A stretch of 64,000 nucleotides of DNA from Ottelia alismoides (taxonomy: Eukaryota; Streptophyta; Magnoliopsida; Alismatales; Hydrocharitaceae), in contig JAZKJV010007250.1 in NCBI GenBank assembly GCA_037367405.1, positions 248,001 through 312,000 of the forward strand. Reading direction: 5' to 3'. The translations under genes were made by a program, and so were the position numbers. This document shows positions 12,833 through 24,370 of the stretch, in pieces (position 1 is the first letter of the stretch; every line of letters starts with the position of its first letter). The notes under the pieces are model-generated. The model saw only the letters and a list, made by a program, of their open reading frames with translations, was not told the origin of the DNA and did not search any database.

Positions 12833-13816
12833 TTGAACGAAGAACAAGAATCTTGTCTGATGGAGGTTCTTGAAAGAAACTGCAAGGCTATCAGGTGGAC
12901 TGTATCCGATCTCCGCGGGATCAATCCTGCTTTGTGTTCTCATCATATATATCTCAATCATGACAGCAAACCTTCCATAGAATTTCAGCGCAGGTTGAAT
13001 CCGATTTTACGAGATATTGTTAAGAAAGAGATTACGAAATGGTGTGACGCAGGGTTCATTTATCCCATCTCCAACTCTGAATGGGTTAGCCCATTACATG
13101 TTGTCCCGAAGAAGTCGGGAATTCAGATGATTAAGAATGAGAGTGGAGAGGAGATTCCAAAGAGAGTAACCACATCGTGGCGAGTGTGCGTTGATTACAG
13201 GAAACTGAATGCTGCGACGAAGAAGGATCACTTCCCTTTGCCTTTTATAGACCAAGTCATAGAAAGGTTGGTAGGGAAGGAATACTTCTGTTTCCTTGAC
13301 GGTTACTCCGGATACAATCAGGTAACTCTTGAAGACCAGGAGAAAACCACCTTCACATGTCCGTTTGGCACGTATGCCTTTAGACGGATGCCATTTGGAT
13401 TGTGCAACGCCCCTGCAACATTCTAGAGGTGTATGCTTGCTATTTTTGCAGACATGGTCGATGATTTTCTAGAGGTCTTTATGGATGATTTTTCGGTCTA
13501 TGATGAGTCCTTTGACGATTGTTTAGCACACCTAGACCAAGTTCTTCAGAAATGTTGTGAGGTAGATCTCATTCTATCTAAGGAAAAGAGCCATTTTATG
13601 GTTACACACGGGATCGTGTTAGGGCACGTCATCTCCCAGCAAGGCATGGAGGTTGACCCTGCCAAGGTGGATGTCATCAAGCGCCTCGAACCACCATCCA
13701 ACATTAAGTAGTTACGGTCATTTTTGGGGCATGTCGAATTTTATAGATGGTTCATCCAGGATTTCTCTAAGATTGCCTGACTGTTAACTAAATTATTAGG
13801 CAAAGACATCGAGTTC
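12833..13816 (+). pseudogene. Reverse transcriptase remnant of element B
   Basis: RNA-dependent DNA polymerase of Ty3/gypsy type. 12833-13426 covers the fingers and early palm, with WVSPLHVVPKKSG, WRVCVDYRKLNAATKKDHFP and FLDGYSGYNQ (first catalytic Asp). A TAG follows the APATF block. 13433-13711 continues with the catalytic FMDDFSVY motif and VLGHVIS. A further stop follows PPSNIK, then FLGHVEFYRWFIQDFS in a decayed stretch. Relative to C, two residues are missing after GYNQV (in-frame 6-bp loss). Confidence 0.9.
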
Positions 13817-14371
13817 TTGTTAGTTGACAAATGTCTTAATGCCTTCCTCACATTAAAGAAATTAATTATCAGTTCTCCTGTCCTACAGCCGCCTGATTGG
13901 TCTTTACTTTTCGAGATCATGACGGATGCTTCAGATTTTGCGGTTGGGGCTATATCAGGACAAAGGAGGAATGGACTTCTGGTTGCTATCTACTATGCCA
14001 GCAGAACCTTAGATGATGCTCAGCGTAATTACACAGTGACAGAAAAGGAGATGTTGGCAGTGGTTTTCGCTTTAGATAAATTCATATCTTATCTTCTTGG
14101 CTCCAAAATCGTAGTCTATACAGATCATTTAGCTGTCCGGTTTTTGATGGAAAAGAAGGACGCTAAGGCACGCCTTCTTAGATGAATTCTTTTAATTCAG
14201 GAATTTGATTTGAATATTAGAGACAAACCTAGGGTAAAGAATGTGGTAGCTGATCACCTCTCCTGATTACAGACAGAACAGCCTTCAGATGAGTACACGC
14301 CAGAGATTGCAGAGAGATTTCTAGATGAGGTCATCTTTGCAGTTACCGAACTTCCATCGTATCCAGATATA
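13817..14371 (+). pseudogene. RNase H remnant of element B
   Basis: The RNase H domain removes the RNA strand during reverse transcription. Visible motifs are [14 protein letters not shown] (first catalytic Asp), [17 protein letters not shown] (catalytic Glu) and [12 protein letters not shown] (third acidic residue). The frame from 13817 ends at a stop at 14183-14185, in what C reads as a Trp codon (RW). Connection-domain sequence with VKNVVADHLS continues to about 14280, then a stop. Confidence 0.85.
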
Positions 14372-15648
14372 GTGAATTTTCTGGTTACACAGAAAAGTCC
14401 TCAGGGTTGGCCAAAGAATCGAGTTGATAGACTAATTTCCGAGGTACGATACTACCAATGGGAGGATCCGATTCTTTTTCGTGAGGGACCGGATTGTGTT
14501 TACAGGCGTTGTATTCCCCGGGAGGAATATAATAGTGTCATCACTCGGTGCCATTCCTTAGAGGCAGGAAGACATCACTCAGGGAAGAGGATAGCGCAGA
14601 AGGTACTTTAGAGTGGATTATGGTGGCTGACTCTTACTAGAGATGCCTGCACATTTGTGAAGAGTTGCCCGGATTGTCAGAGAGCAGTAGGGACAGTCAA
14701 TGCTAGAGATGCAACACCTATGCGGCCTGTTATTATTTGCGATTTTGATGCATGGGGCATAGATTTCATGGGACTGTTCCTTGCCAGCAGCGGATTTGAG
14801 TACATTCTTCTCGCTATAGATTATGTTAGCAGATGGGTGGAGGCTATACCCGCACGAACCGCAGATAGTAAGATAGTTTACAAGTTCCTAAGGGAACACA
14901 TTATTTCACAGTTCGGTATTCCACGTATTCTTATTTCTGATGGGTGTATCCATTTCATTAATAAGGAGGTCAAAAAGCTAGTGAAGCAATACGACATTGA
15001 TCACAGAGTAGCTTCTCCTTACCACCCACAGACGAACGGCATGGTTGAAGTCTCAAATAGGGAGGTAAAATCAATTCTTCAGAAATTAGTACGACCGGAT
15101 AGGAAGAACTGGTCGTAGCTTCTAGATCAAGTTCTTTGGGCATATCGTATTGCATATAAGACTCCCTTAGGTACTTCACCATTCAGATTGGTTTATGGGA
15201 AGCCATGCCATTTGCCCGTAGAGATCATGCACAAATCTGAATGGGCTATTCGAGAAATTACACTTGATGCACCGAAAGCAGGAGCTAAGAGGAAGATGGA
15301 TCTCAATGAGCTAGTAGAATTTGAAATCAAGCATACGAGAACACTCTCATTTATAAGGACAAAGTATAGAAATGGCATGATCGGCATATTCGGCACAAGA
15401 TCTTTGTCCCTAGATCAAAAGTCTAGTTGTTTAATGCTAGATTGAGAATTTTTCCTGGTAAATTAAAAAGCCAGTGGGAAGGACCTTACATAGTCAGAAC
15501 GGTGCACGACAATGGAAGCATAACTATATCAGATGTGTCACCTGGTGCAAAGCCGTTCATGGTTAATGGGCAGATGCTGAAGCATTTTATAGAGATTATT
15601 GATCATCTGGCCCATGTTGAAGTGATCTATTTTGTACAGGACTCATGA
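14372..15648 (+). pseudogene. Integrase remnant of element B
   Basis: The integrase would insert the cDNA into the genome. 14372-14611 carries the start of the HHCC zinc-binding domain (CHSLEAGRHHSGKR). 14657-15118 carries CPDCQ and the catalytic core: WGIDFMG (first D), ISDG (second D) and MVEVSNREV (E). A TAG lies at 15116-15118 where C has a Gln codon. 15188-15445 and 15427-15648 hold the C-terminal part in two overlapping frames, joined by a frameshift near 15320. The GPY-type module EGPYIVRTVHDNGS is intact. Confidence 0.9.
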
Positions 15649-17739
15649 TCATTCTTTCACTTTATTTCATCATGTACATAGACTTTTGAGCCATTTATTT
15701 TTTGGAGATCCACAACACTTGTATATTCTTCGTAGACCACAATCGTCCCCATTTTTGCTCGTCTTCTATGCTTATGATACCAAATCCTAAGTATAGGGGG
15801 GACTGATTGTTGCTGATTAGCGTTTTCTATTTTGTTCTGACACTTTTGTATATCCTTTCTTCCTCACAAATCACTGGTCCCCGATTTTTGGCAACACTCT
15901 TTTCTATACTTAGGATGCCTTATCCTAAGTATAGGGGGACCAAGTGATTTCGATGATCTCGAGTTCTTTATTCATTTTATTCCTTCGTTATATATTCTCT
16001 TCACTCAGTCACCTTGTTTTTTCTCTTCCGTTATACTTATGATGACCAGATCGTAAGTATGGGGGGTAGACTGACTTGTAGTCTCTAATTCTTTTTCACC
16101 CACTTTTACTGAGCACGAGTTATGTCCTCTTTTTTCTCTTTTGATACTATGAGGACATAGCACAAGCTAAGTATAGGGGGTGTGTATATATTGTATATAT
16201 ACTTTTGTCCCATAACACATACATTTTTGTATTTTCTATATTTATAAAATCCATAAAAAGTGGGTGAGGGTTAATTTTAAATCCATCTATCTATTACTTA
16301 TAAAATCCTTGAAATAAGTAAAATATGTCTAAAATCTGTATTTAAAAGACTTAAATTAAAATATATAAATAAAATATGTATTTAAAATCTGTAAAATACT
16401 CAATTAAAATTCTAATTATTAAAATATATGTAAAAATCCATTTAATCCTTGTAAAATTCCCTGTACATAAAATCTGTAAAATACATTAGATGATTATTTA
16501 GAATAAAATCTATATTGTAAAATTCTTGTACAAATACTTGTAATAAAAATTAGAAAATCCATAAAAAAATATATAAAGTCCTAAAATTCATAAAAATTAC
16601 AAAAGCCATAAAATCCATAAAAATGAGTAAAATTTAGAAAATTTACTTCACAAAAACATTGTTGCATTTGTATTCGCATTTTTCAGAATAAGTTTGATTT
16701 TTTGGAACTAAGGATTGAGTCTAGTCTAAACGATGGAGCTTGATCATGGCCTTTAACTTTCATTGTAAGGATCCTAGTTAGGATCTAGAATTTAGATTCT
16801 TCAGATCTTGTGACTTAAAATATTGGGTTCCATAAGACCATATTTGGGAAAACAACTCATTTGTGCTTAAGTAGACCACTTGGTGTCATCCGTACAACTC
16901 TGCACCAGTAAACCAATCTTAGACACATGCACTCTGCACTTAGCTCGACTTGCATGGAGTTGCGAAGGGCAGTACATTTTTGGTAGCGCATTTCTATCCT
17001 TGTCTTTGCAGCATTGACGTCCAAAGATGGGAGAGATTGGGGTTTCGATAGTCGCTTTGGATGAGGGAAGGATATGCTAACACAATTTTTCTAAGACCTC
17101 AAAAAAGGGACGGAACAAAAGATGCTATATCCGTCGAGGCACAAAAAGATGAATGCATTGCAAACAAATTACAAAGCCAAATCAAAGAAGAAGCACCCAA
17201 TACAAATATGACAACAATGGTCCAAGCTTCCACCAAACATGCCTGCACATCTTAGTGGAGACTTAGCTATACCGGTTGAGCTTCACAAGGAGATGCATCT
17301 ACACTGGTCGCACTCCACTTCTTTCTCATTCTTCTACTTTCTCTACTATATTCGATTGTGGACATAGCACGAACTGACCTCAGAAGGGAATACCTCCCTC
17401 CCCGAGGAAAGAGTAGCTAGATGAGGAAGCAATGGAAGTGTATAGCTGAGATGGACGGTTTCTTCGCTTCTTTAAGCAGGAAGAGCTAAATCAATTCACA
17501 CACTGTACAAGTTGACTTCAAGGATGATAGAGTTTGTGATATGAATAAGTGAGTCTGAGCTAGCTGGTGAGGGTACCTTGAATAAGGATTTGTGGAACTT
17601 GAGGACTGTTGAGGATAAAATCCTAATCCTAGTTAACGCAACGACAAATGCTTGTTTATGGCCCGATCAAGCTCTGTCCTTTGTCTGTTCTCATGAATTG
17701 GTTTAGGAAAATAAATTCATTCTAACTTTCTTTCTTGTT
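15649..17739 (+). other. 3' noncoding region of element B
   Basis: Colinear with 2889-4970 of A, at about 93% identity in the stretch compared by eye. It holds four PPT-like stem-loops at 15766-15796, 15904-15934 (perfect 13-bp arms), 16031-16062 and 16107-16175, then the AT-rich short-repeat stretch and the conserved 16660-17730 part. No env-like ORF is present. Confidence 0.75.
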
Positions 17740-17798
17740 CACTTACTTTTCAAATAAGTGTTTGCTAAGGGACTAGCAAAGTTTAAGTATATTGGGGC
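17740..17798 (+). promoter_or_regulatory. Two-hairpin module and polypurine tract of element B
   Basis: CACTTA/TAAGTG (17740-17760), TTTGCTA-N6-TAGCAAA (17761-17780) and the tract aagtatattggggc (17784-17798) immediately precede the 3' LTR. The tract is interrupted by tt compared with C. Confidence 0.75.
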
Positions 17799-20587
17799 TG
17801 ATGAATCCGTGATTCATTAACTTTTTCTATCGCATTTTGTCTTAAAATCATTAACAAATACATGTAAATATTCATTAATTTCCACAATTTATCAAAATCT
17901 CATTCATAAATAAAAATACACTTTTAAGCATCAAAAACATGTAAATATATTAAAGAATAAAAAATAAAGAAAAGAAAAAAAGGCAGATTGTAGATATGTA
18001 TATATGTACAATATGACTCCGATAATATAAATATAGCTAAAAGATATATATAATAACCTAACCCCTGAGACCAAGTCAGTAAGGATTGGTCAATAAAAAT
18101 AACAAGTAGGGGGAGATAAGAGAAGAAAACCATAAAAAATAATTAAAGTACACTCTACACATTATCATTAAAATACCAAATCTTCATTTATTTTTAATTA
18201 ATTTCATATGAAAATATTTTTCACCAAACTCTTTTCCAAATTATTTATAAAGATGTATATAAAAATTATAAAAATAAGTTAAAAATATTATCCTATACAT
18301 ATGCCAAGAAATCCTACTTTTAAATTGTCAAAATCTCAACTTCCGAACATCATAACTTCCTCAACGAACTCCAATTTCACTCTACTCACCTTTAAAGTTC
18401 ATAAAATAATATTCTCTAATTAATAGAGATAGTTTAATTGAATTGGAAGTCCGTTTGCAAAAAGTCGATTTGGGACCTAATGACAAAGGGGTTTCTGGGC
18501 TATGTATTTTATTTAGAACCCATTATTTATAGTTTTATTAATTTTATAATTTCTAATTGTTTTTATGATATTGTATTTTCATCATGATTTATTTCATTAT
18601 TTTTGGAGCTTATTTTTTATTTTAATAAAAATCCAAAACCTTCATTTATAGATAAAATTAAAGTAGCTAACCTATACATGTATTTATTAATATATATATA
18701 CATTAATTTATTTAAATCCATAAAAATTCACAAAAGCTTTATTTATTATTCTAATAATAATAAAATATAAAAATTAACAATTAATTATTTATTGAATTAA
18801 AAATTCAATACCTATTTATTAAGTATTATTTATACCTATTTATTAATAAAATATTTATATTTCAAATAATATTTATTATTTACGAAAATTAATTATACCA
18901 TAATTTAGATAATTTAATTATTTACATTTTTTATTTTTATACCTATTTGAAGTAATATTATTTACTATTTATTATATAATTTATACTCTATTTAACACTC
19001 TGGCCAACCAGGTGCTGACACGTGTCTGCACCTGGTTCTTCTTCCTCAAGAAACCGGTGGCAAGTCTGTTGTGCCCGATCATTTTCACCTAATTATTCTC
19101 GTGCCATTCTAACGCCTTTGATCGATCTCATCCCTTCATCTTCTCCTCCTAACCTCCCTAACATACGCCCATCCTTGGATTAGCCTTGGAGCTCAAGCAA
19201 ATCATCTATAAAAGGCCATGAAGTTGCGAGCTCCAACTAACTCTCCCCTAACTGATTCTTCTCCAGAACCATCAGCCGACCCTTCTCTTTCCAAGCTTCA
19301 TTCCAGCTGCCTCTGGTGGTGACAGCACCAAGGCACTGCCTCACGTGGAAGAGGAACGTCGGAGGAGACGTTCCAAGGTCGCTGTCGTCCTTGCATCACC
19401 GCCTCAAGCAGCGTGGTGCTCCGGGAAGCCGCCCCATCGAGCGAAGAACATGAGGTCATATACCTTCTAGCCCCCAGGTATTTCATCCATTTTCAATATT
19501 TTATTTCTCGAGATGGGTGCCATAATTAGCATGGTTAAGAGCATCGTTAGCAAACTTATTCAACATCATTAGACGCTACTCTTTAGATCCAATTTAAATT
19601 TAATCGAATCGCGACCATCTTCATCAGCGTTCTTCCGTCGATCTTCATAACCACGAAGTTCTGGGAGCTCCAGGAGCCATAACCGTCATCTTCATCAGCG
19701 TTCTTCTGTCGATCACGACCATCTCTGATTGATTTCACCCGCGGGCAAGCTCAATGGGTGGAGGAGCCACCCCTCTGGCCCCTCCAGAGGCCCAAGCCAT
19801 CAATCAGTCGCCGGTGAAAAGTCGGAGAAAAGAGCATCCTTGCCAGCCGAGCGGAGAACCCGAAGAACATTCAAGAATGCCTGGAGTACAGGCTCGCAAC
19901 ACGTGTCTCCAACGGATGATCCAGATTGCGCTGTTGCTTCTAATCTCAGTCGTTGGATGTGAAGGGGTGTGAAAATTGCAACATAAACCCCACCGAGTTT
20001 CAGAAGTCCAAATGCACCTCCAAAGTTTCCATTAATTGCAATTAGGTCCCTGCGCGGGAACATAATTGTAACAAAACTTATTTCTTTCGCATTTTAGTCC
20101 TTCCAAGGGCTGTTTTGTAACAGAAAGTAAACATTTTTCTTGCAGTTAGGCCCTTGGCTTGTAAGGGTCATTTGAACCTCATATTTTTGACATTTTTCCG
20201 CGAATTTTCTAGGGTAGCTCGATAACTACCCAAGGGATTTTTCGGGTATTTTTACCAAATTTTCATCACTTTCTGTTGTGGTTTTGAATTTTGACTTCTT
20301 GAGTTTGTTTTAAACTGAATTTGTTTCAATTTCTTTCTTTGTAAAATCGAGAATAAAAGAGAACTTTTGTTAGAATTTATTCCTTGTCTCGAAAATCGTG
20401 TTTAAACATTCTGCTTCCTTGAGTTCGACCCAGGCACACACACCTGGTAAAAATTAGTAGTGAACGGTAGAATCAGATTTTTCATCTCATGTTTTACCGT
20501 AGTTTTTTTTCGATTAATTTGGATCTCTTTGCGATTCTCTACACTGACAACACATTTCTTAACCGTAATCAGATCCAAGTTTTATCA
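17799..20587 (+). repeat. 3' LTR of element B
   Basis: A 2,789-bp LTR from TGATGAATCCGTGATTCATTA to GTTTTATCA, pairing with 5028-7824. A local duplication of the catcttcatcagcgttcttc segment lies near 19610-19720. The first ~20 bases form the palindrome TGATGAATC-cgt-GATTCATTA seen at the LTR start across this family. Confidence 0.9.
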
Positions 20588-22086
20588 AAAGGTGTATCTG
20601 ATCCAATCCTCCTTCTCCTCACATTAGATTGTAAGGGGAGCGTCTCATGTCACAAGGGCTCATCTCCAGGACTCGAATAAAGGGGTTATGGTGGCCAAAA
20701 TGGATTAGGATTGACTGGAGCTTGAGGCGAAGCTATATATCTCATACACTGGGGAGCTTCCTTCTCTTATGGTTTCCCCGCAAATCGATGATTAAACAAG
20801 GAAGAGCTTGGATTCAAGTGAAAGATCATTGGAATTCAAAGAATTTTCATGAAGGAGTCAGTGACAGAAGAGGTTTGGATCTAGTTAGAGAAAATGGCGA
20901 AGAAGAGGAAAACACACACCTAAGACTACTTCGAAGGGGGATTGGGGAGTTGACCCTAGTCACTGGACGGTGGCTCCCCATTGGTCCACATGGACAACAA
21001 GAAGACAAAACAAAGTAAAAAATAGGAATAAAAAATAAAATAGATAATAATGTTATTAATTACATCTTAAAACATGAAAGTTGTTTCTTATTTTATAAAC
21101 TATTTTAGGTTATTTTTATTTATTTTTATTGACTTATTTATTAATATATATTATTTATGTACTTAATTTATATGTATTTATACATGTGTATTTGTATTTT
21201 TTATTATTTTATACATAATACTATATTTACATAATTTATACATCTATAATATTATTTAACATGTATTTACAAATTTTTATGATTTTGTTTACAAGTATAA
21301 ATAATTAAATATATGTACATTATAGGTATATTATACCTATGTTTTGGGGTTTATTATTAATTTTGGTAATTTAAATGCTTTTAATTTTATTTATTTTTTA
21401 TTTAAGTGTGAAATAATATGTATAATTAATAGAAATAATAAAGAAGTTATCAAATATGAAATTTAAAATATTGGCTTTATATATAGGTGTACAAGCACTA
21501 TAATACCCCAATTAGCAGGCTTTTGCATCGTGATTGCAAATTAAACAAACCACTTTCATTTGATAGATAATTTAATATGAAAGACAATAGAGGTGAGATG
21601 ATGAAATTTGAGTTCATATGGATGAGATTTTGATCTACGAAGTTTTGTTTGCGGCTTTTCAACTGAGTGTTAAGTGTGACTTGTGCATGATTTATCTGTA
21701 CTATTATTTTTATTATTTTCTTTATATTATTTTGTACATGTTTCATGTTGAAAACATTTTGATTTTATATATAGCGTACTGAATACTAGGGATTCTAGGT
21801 TTTGTGTATTTGATGTACATTATTTGCCATATCTCCCTCTACTTTATTCCTTTTTGACCTAATCATTATTGACTAGGTCTAGGGGTTTAGGGTTTGTTAG
21901 TATCTTCAATAATTCCTTTATTTTTCTTTTATTTATTCTTGTTTTGGTTTAAATACAAGTATTTACATGCCAATTGTACATTAATGATAGATGTTAATTC
22001 ATGCAAGTTAGTGACATTTACATGTATTTAACTAGGGATTTAATGCCAAAATAGGATAATACAGGGAGATGAATGGTTATTCATTA
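20588..22086 (-). mobile_element. Right part of minus-strand LTR G, host of the A/B tandem
   Basis: After the B LTR the sequence switches at once to a minus-orientation family LTR: a GC-richer block with ttgaccctagtcactgg and ccattggtccacatgg (about 20950-20995, matching the W-box/G-box part of other LTRs), an AT-rich block, a ctccctctactttattcc segment (about 21830) and the terminal gatgaat-ggtt-attcatta (22068-22086). The left part would lie left of the window, beyond A. No PPT follows, so G is a 5' or solo LTR. Confidence 0.65.
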
Positions 22087-22894
22087 ATTATGGAGGTGGA
22101 AGCAATGGAAGTTGTTGGTGGTGTTGGTGGTGGGTCATAGTGTCATGTAGGGAACAACCATGATGGCTAACAAAAGCCATGATCAACTCCACTAAGGGCA
22201 CTTGAATGGAAAGGGACCTCTTTCTTGTTATGGGTACCTATGCATCTCAATGGGATGCATGCTAGAGAAAATAAGATTGGGGGTCAGGTTGGCTATGTGG
22301 ATCTGCATTTTGGACATTTGACATGGGTTCTTAAGGGGAAGGGGATCATAGAGATAGTTTTAAGGAGGTCGACCGATACTACTCCTCGGGTGTATACAAG
22401 CATAAGTGTAGAGTCCTTTTACTTCTTATCACCTTATTCTTCATATATTACATCCAAGTAATGGACACCTCTCTAGATCTCGATCCATCTACCTCTCTTT
22501 AGCCATCCCCATTGTCACCTTCTACACCCCCCACCCCCTTTTACTCTAGTTCTCCAATTCTGCTTACTTCTATCTCTTCATCTCCTTCATCCAGATGCTC
22601 AAGGTCATCATGGTCATCATCTTCTACTCCATCAACATCCTCTTCATAAATGAAATTCTCATAGCCAATTCCATGAACAACATGGTCTCCATCTCCATCA
22701 GTGTCGCCATCGCCACGAACGGGAATACCTCTTTGACTTTCGATACATCACCCTCCAGCTCTCCATTATCACCTTTCAGACCACACATTTTGACCTCATT
22801 CAGTTTCCTCTTGCTACCTCCTCTTCCTCATGTTGGCATCCATTGGAGATGGAAGAGAATGGATATAATTATCCAAGGGTATAATTATCTATAA
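22087..22894. other. Unassigned sequence with an acidic minus-strand open stretch
   Basis: No similarity to the surrounding elements. On the minus strand about 22550-22730 reads open and is rich in Asp and Glu (EEDVDGVEDDDHDDLEHLDEG). This could be a decayed transposase N-terminal region or chance, since it mirrors a tcatca-rich low-complexity stretch. Stops interrupt flanking frames. No function can be assigned. Confidence 0.3.
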
Positions 22895-23926
22895 GTAAAA
22901 AAGACAACCACTCATTTAACAAAAAAAGATAATGGAAGTATCATATATTCCACTTCTAAAGTTCAAGTACCACACTTTGAGTTTTTAAAGTTCACGGACT
23001 ATGTTAAATTTGAGTGTAAAGTTTAGGGGGTTTTATACAATTTACTATTTAATTAATTCTCATTATATTGATAAATTATTAAAAAAATAGATTATCCTCT
23101 ATTACAACAACATCACATGATTTTTTCATAATAAATTATACCTACACCTATAAACTAAAAAATACTAAAAACTCTAAAATTCATATTAAATAAAAAAACA
23201 CAGAATAGCCTTTTTTAATATACATTTTATGAACATTATATAACAATAATCTCATAATTTTAGAACCACTTTGGCACACAAAAACCTTTTAAAATGTGTG
23301 CCTTATCTTCCTTATAACTTTTTCAAGCTTTATCTTATTTTCATTTTATTTTTATTTTCTATAAAAAAATATAAAAATCCAAAATATTTTATTTTTTATT
23401 GTCATTTATAAATATGGAACTCATTTCTTTACCATTTCATGTGTATTAAATATTTTTCTTTTTATGTTAGAAATATAATTTTTTATTAAAAATTGAAATT
23501 TATTTTTTAAAATATTATACATATTCTATTTTACTTATAATATATATAAAAAAAATTAAAAAAATAAAAAATTAAAACCAAATAAACAATTAAAAACTAA
23601 AAATACATAAAAAGTGGACACATTTCATTGGCTTAGTGTAATTGACTTATTACTAAGCATGTTCGTCTCATAGTGTTAGACCCAAGGATCGTACTTGGTT
23701 AACAAAAAGAGAATAGGAAAAATTGATCGATTTAATTTTGATTGGATTGATACTACGCTGACAAACACATCATTTAAACACAATCTGGTTTTAGTTTATA
23801 AGTTATTGATTGAACATAATTTAGTTGGCCAATTATCGACTGATCAACTACTTTTTCATATTATTCGGGTTGGCAGGGTAGCGAACTTCATAAAGTTAGT
23901 TAGGCAAATATTTAGTTGTCTGACTA
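22895..23926. other. AT-rich spacer with a possible transposon end
   Basis: 22950-23043 reads, on the minus strand, as repeated phrases of the type 'ataaaacccccyaaacttt...gtccgtgaacttt...gtacttgaacttt', a style common at the ends of plant Mutator-like or CACTA elements. No partner end was found. The rest, to 23650, is AT-rich with nothing recognisable; 23650-23926 is unassigned. Confidence 0.3.
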
Positions 23927-24370
23927 TGATGACTCGGATTTTGCAAGGGTCTAAAATAATATCCTCATGGAAGCGAAGATATGTTGTCGCTGAGGTGACC
24001 ACTAACAAGGCCCGAGGTCAATCAATAATAAACCCACACAATGTATAATTCAAGCAGAGCAAGCATTGTGAATCAAAATTTATTATACCCTACAAATATA
24101 TGTATAGTGACAAGTAAAGTAAGGGTCAAACACATAAAACAACTGAGGATAGACAATCAAAAATTGGCCAAGAAAGACAATAAATGATTTTGGGTAGTTT
24201 TAGATTTTTAGAGTTTTGTTGGTTTTAAATTTGTATTTTTTATTGATTTTAATTTTTATATTTTTTAAATGTTTTAATTTTATAATTTTTTTCTTTATAT
24301 ATTTTCTGATTTTTTATTTCTTTGTATCTTAAGTATACAATATAGGAATATATAAGGCTATAAATATAGT
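23927..24370 (-). mobile_element. LTR fragment H (U5 end, minus orientation)
   Basis: TGATGACTCGG...aagggtctaaaa...gaggtgaccactaacaaggcccgag...caataataaacccacac...tagtgacaag...gggtcaaacac matches, in order, the U5 end of the D LTR (31566 onward). It breaks off at 24370, where a second LTR end begins, so E probably inserted in it. The remainder would lie right of the window. The 5 bases before it (gacta) are the candidate target duplication. Confidence 0.5.

Larger units (their letters stand above)
2484..20587 (+). mobile_element. Tandem Athila elements A and B sharing one LTR
   Basis: The order is A integrase end, A 3' region, PPT, LTR (5028-7824), PBS, B gag-pol remnants, B 3' region, PPT, LTR (17799-20587). 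The central LTR is preceded by a PPT and followed by a PBS, so it serves both units. The arrangement LTR-int-LTR-int-LTR is known to arise by unequal recombination between LTRs. The 5' part of A lies outside the window, displaced by element F. No target duplication can be tested because the left end is missing. Confidence 0.85.

Noticed and set aside
22225..22461. Plus-strand 78-codon open frame
   Set aside because: No recognisable motif, no supporting context and low-complexity end; it cannot be supported as a gene.
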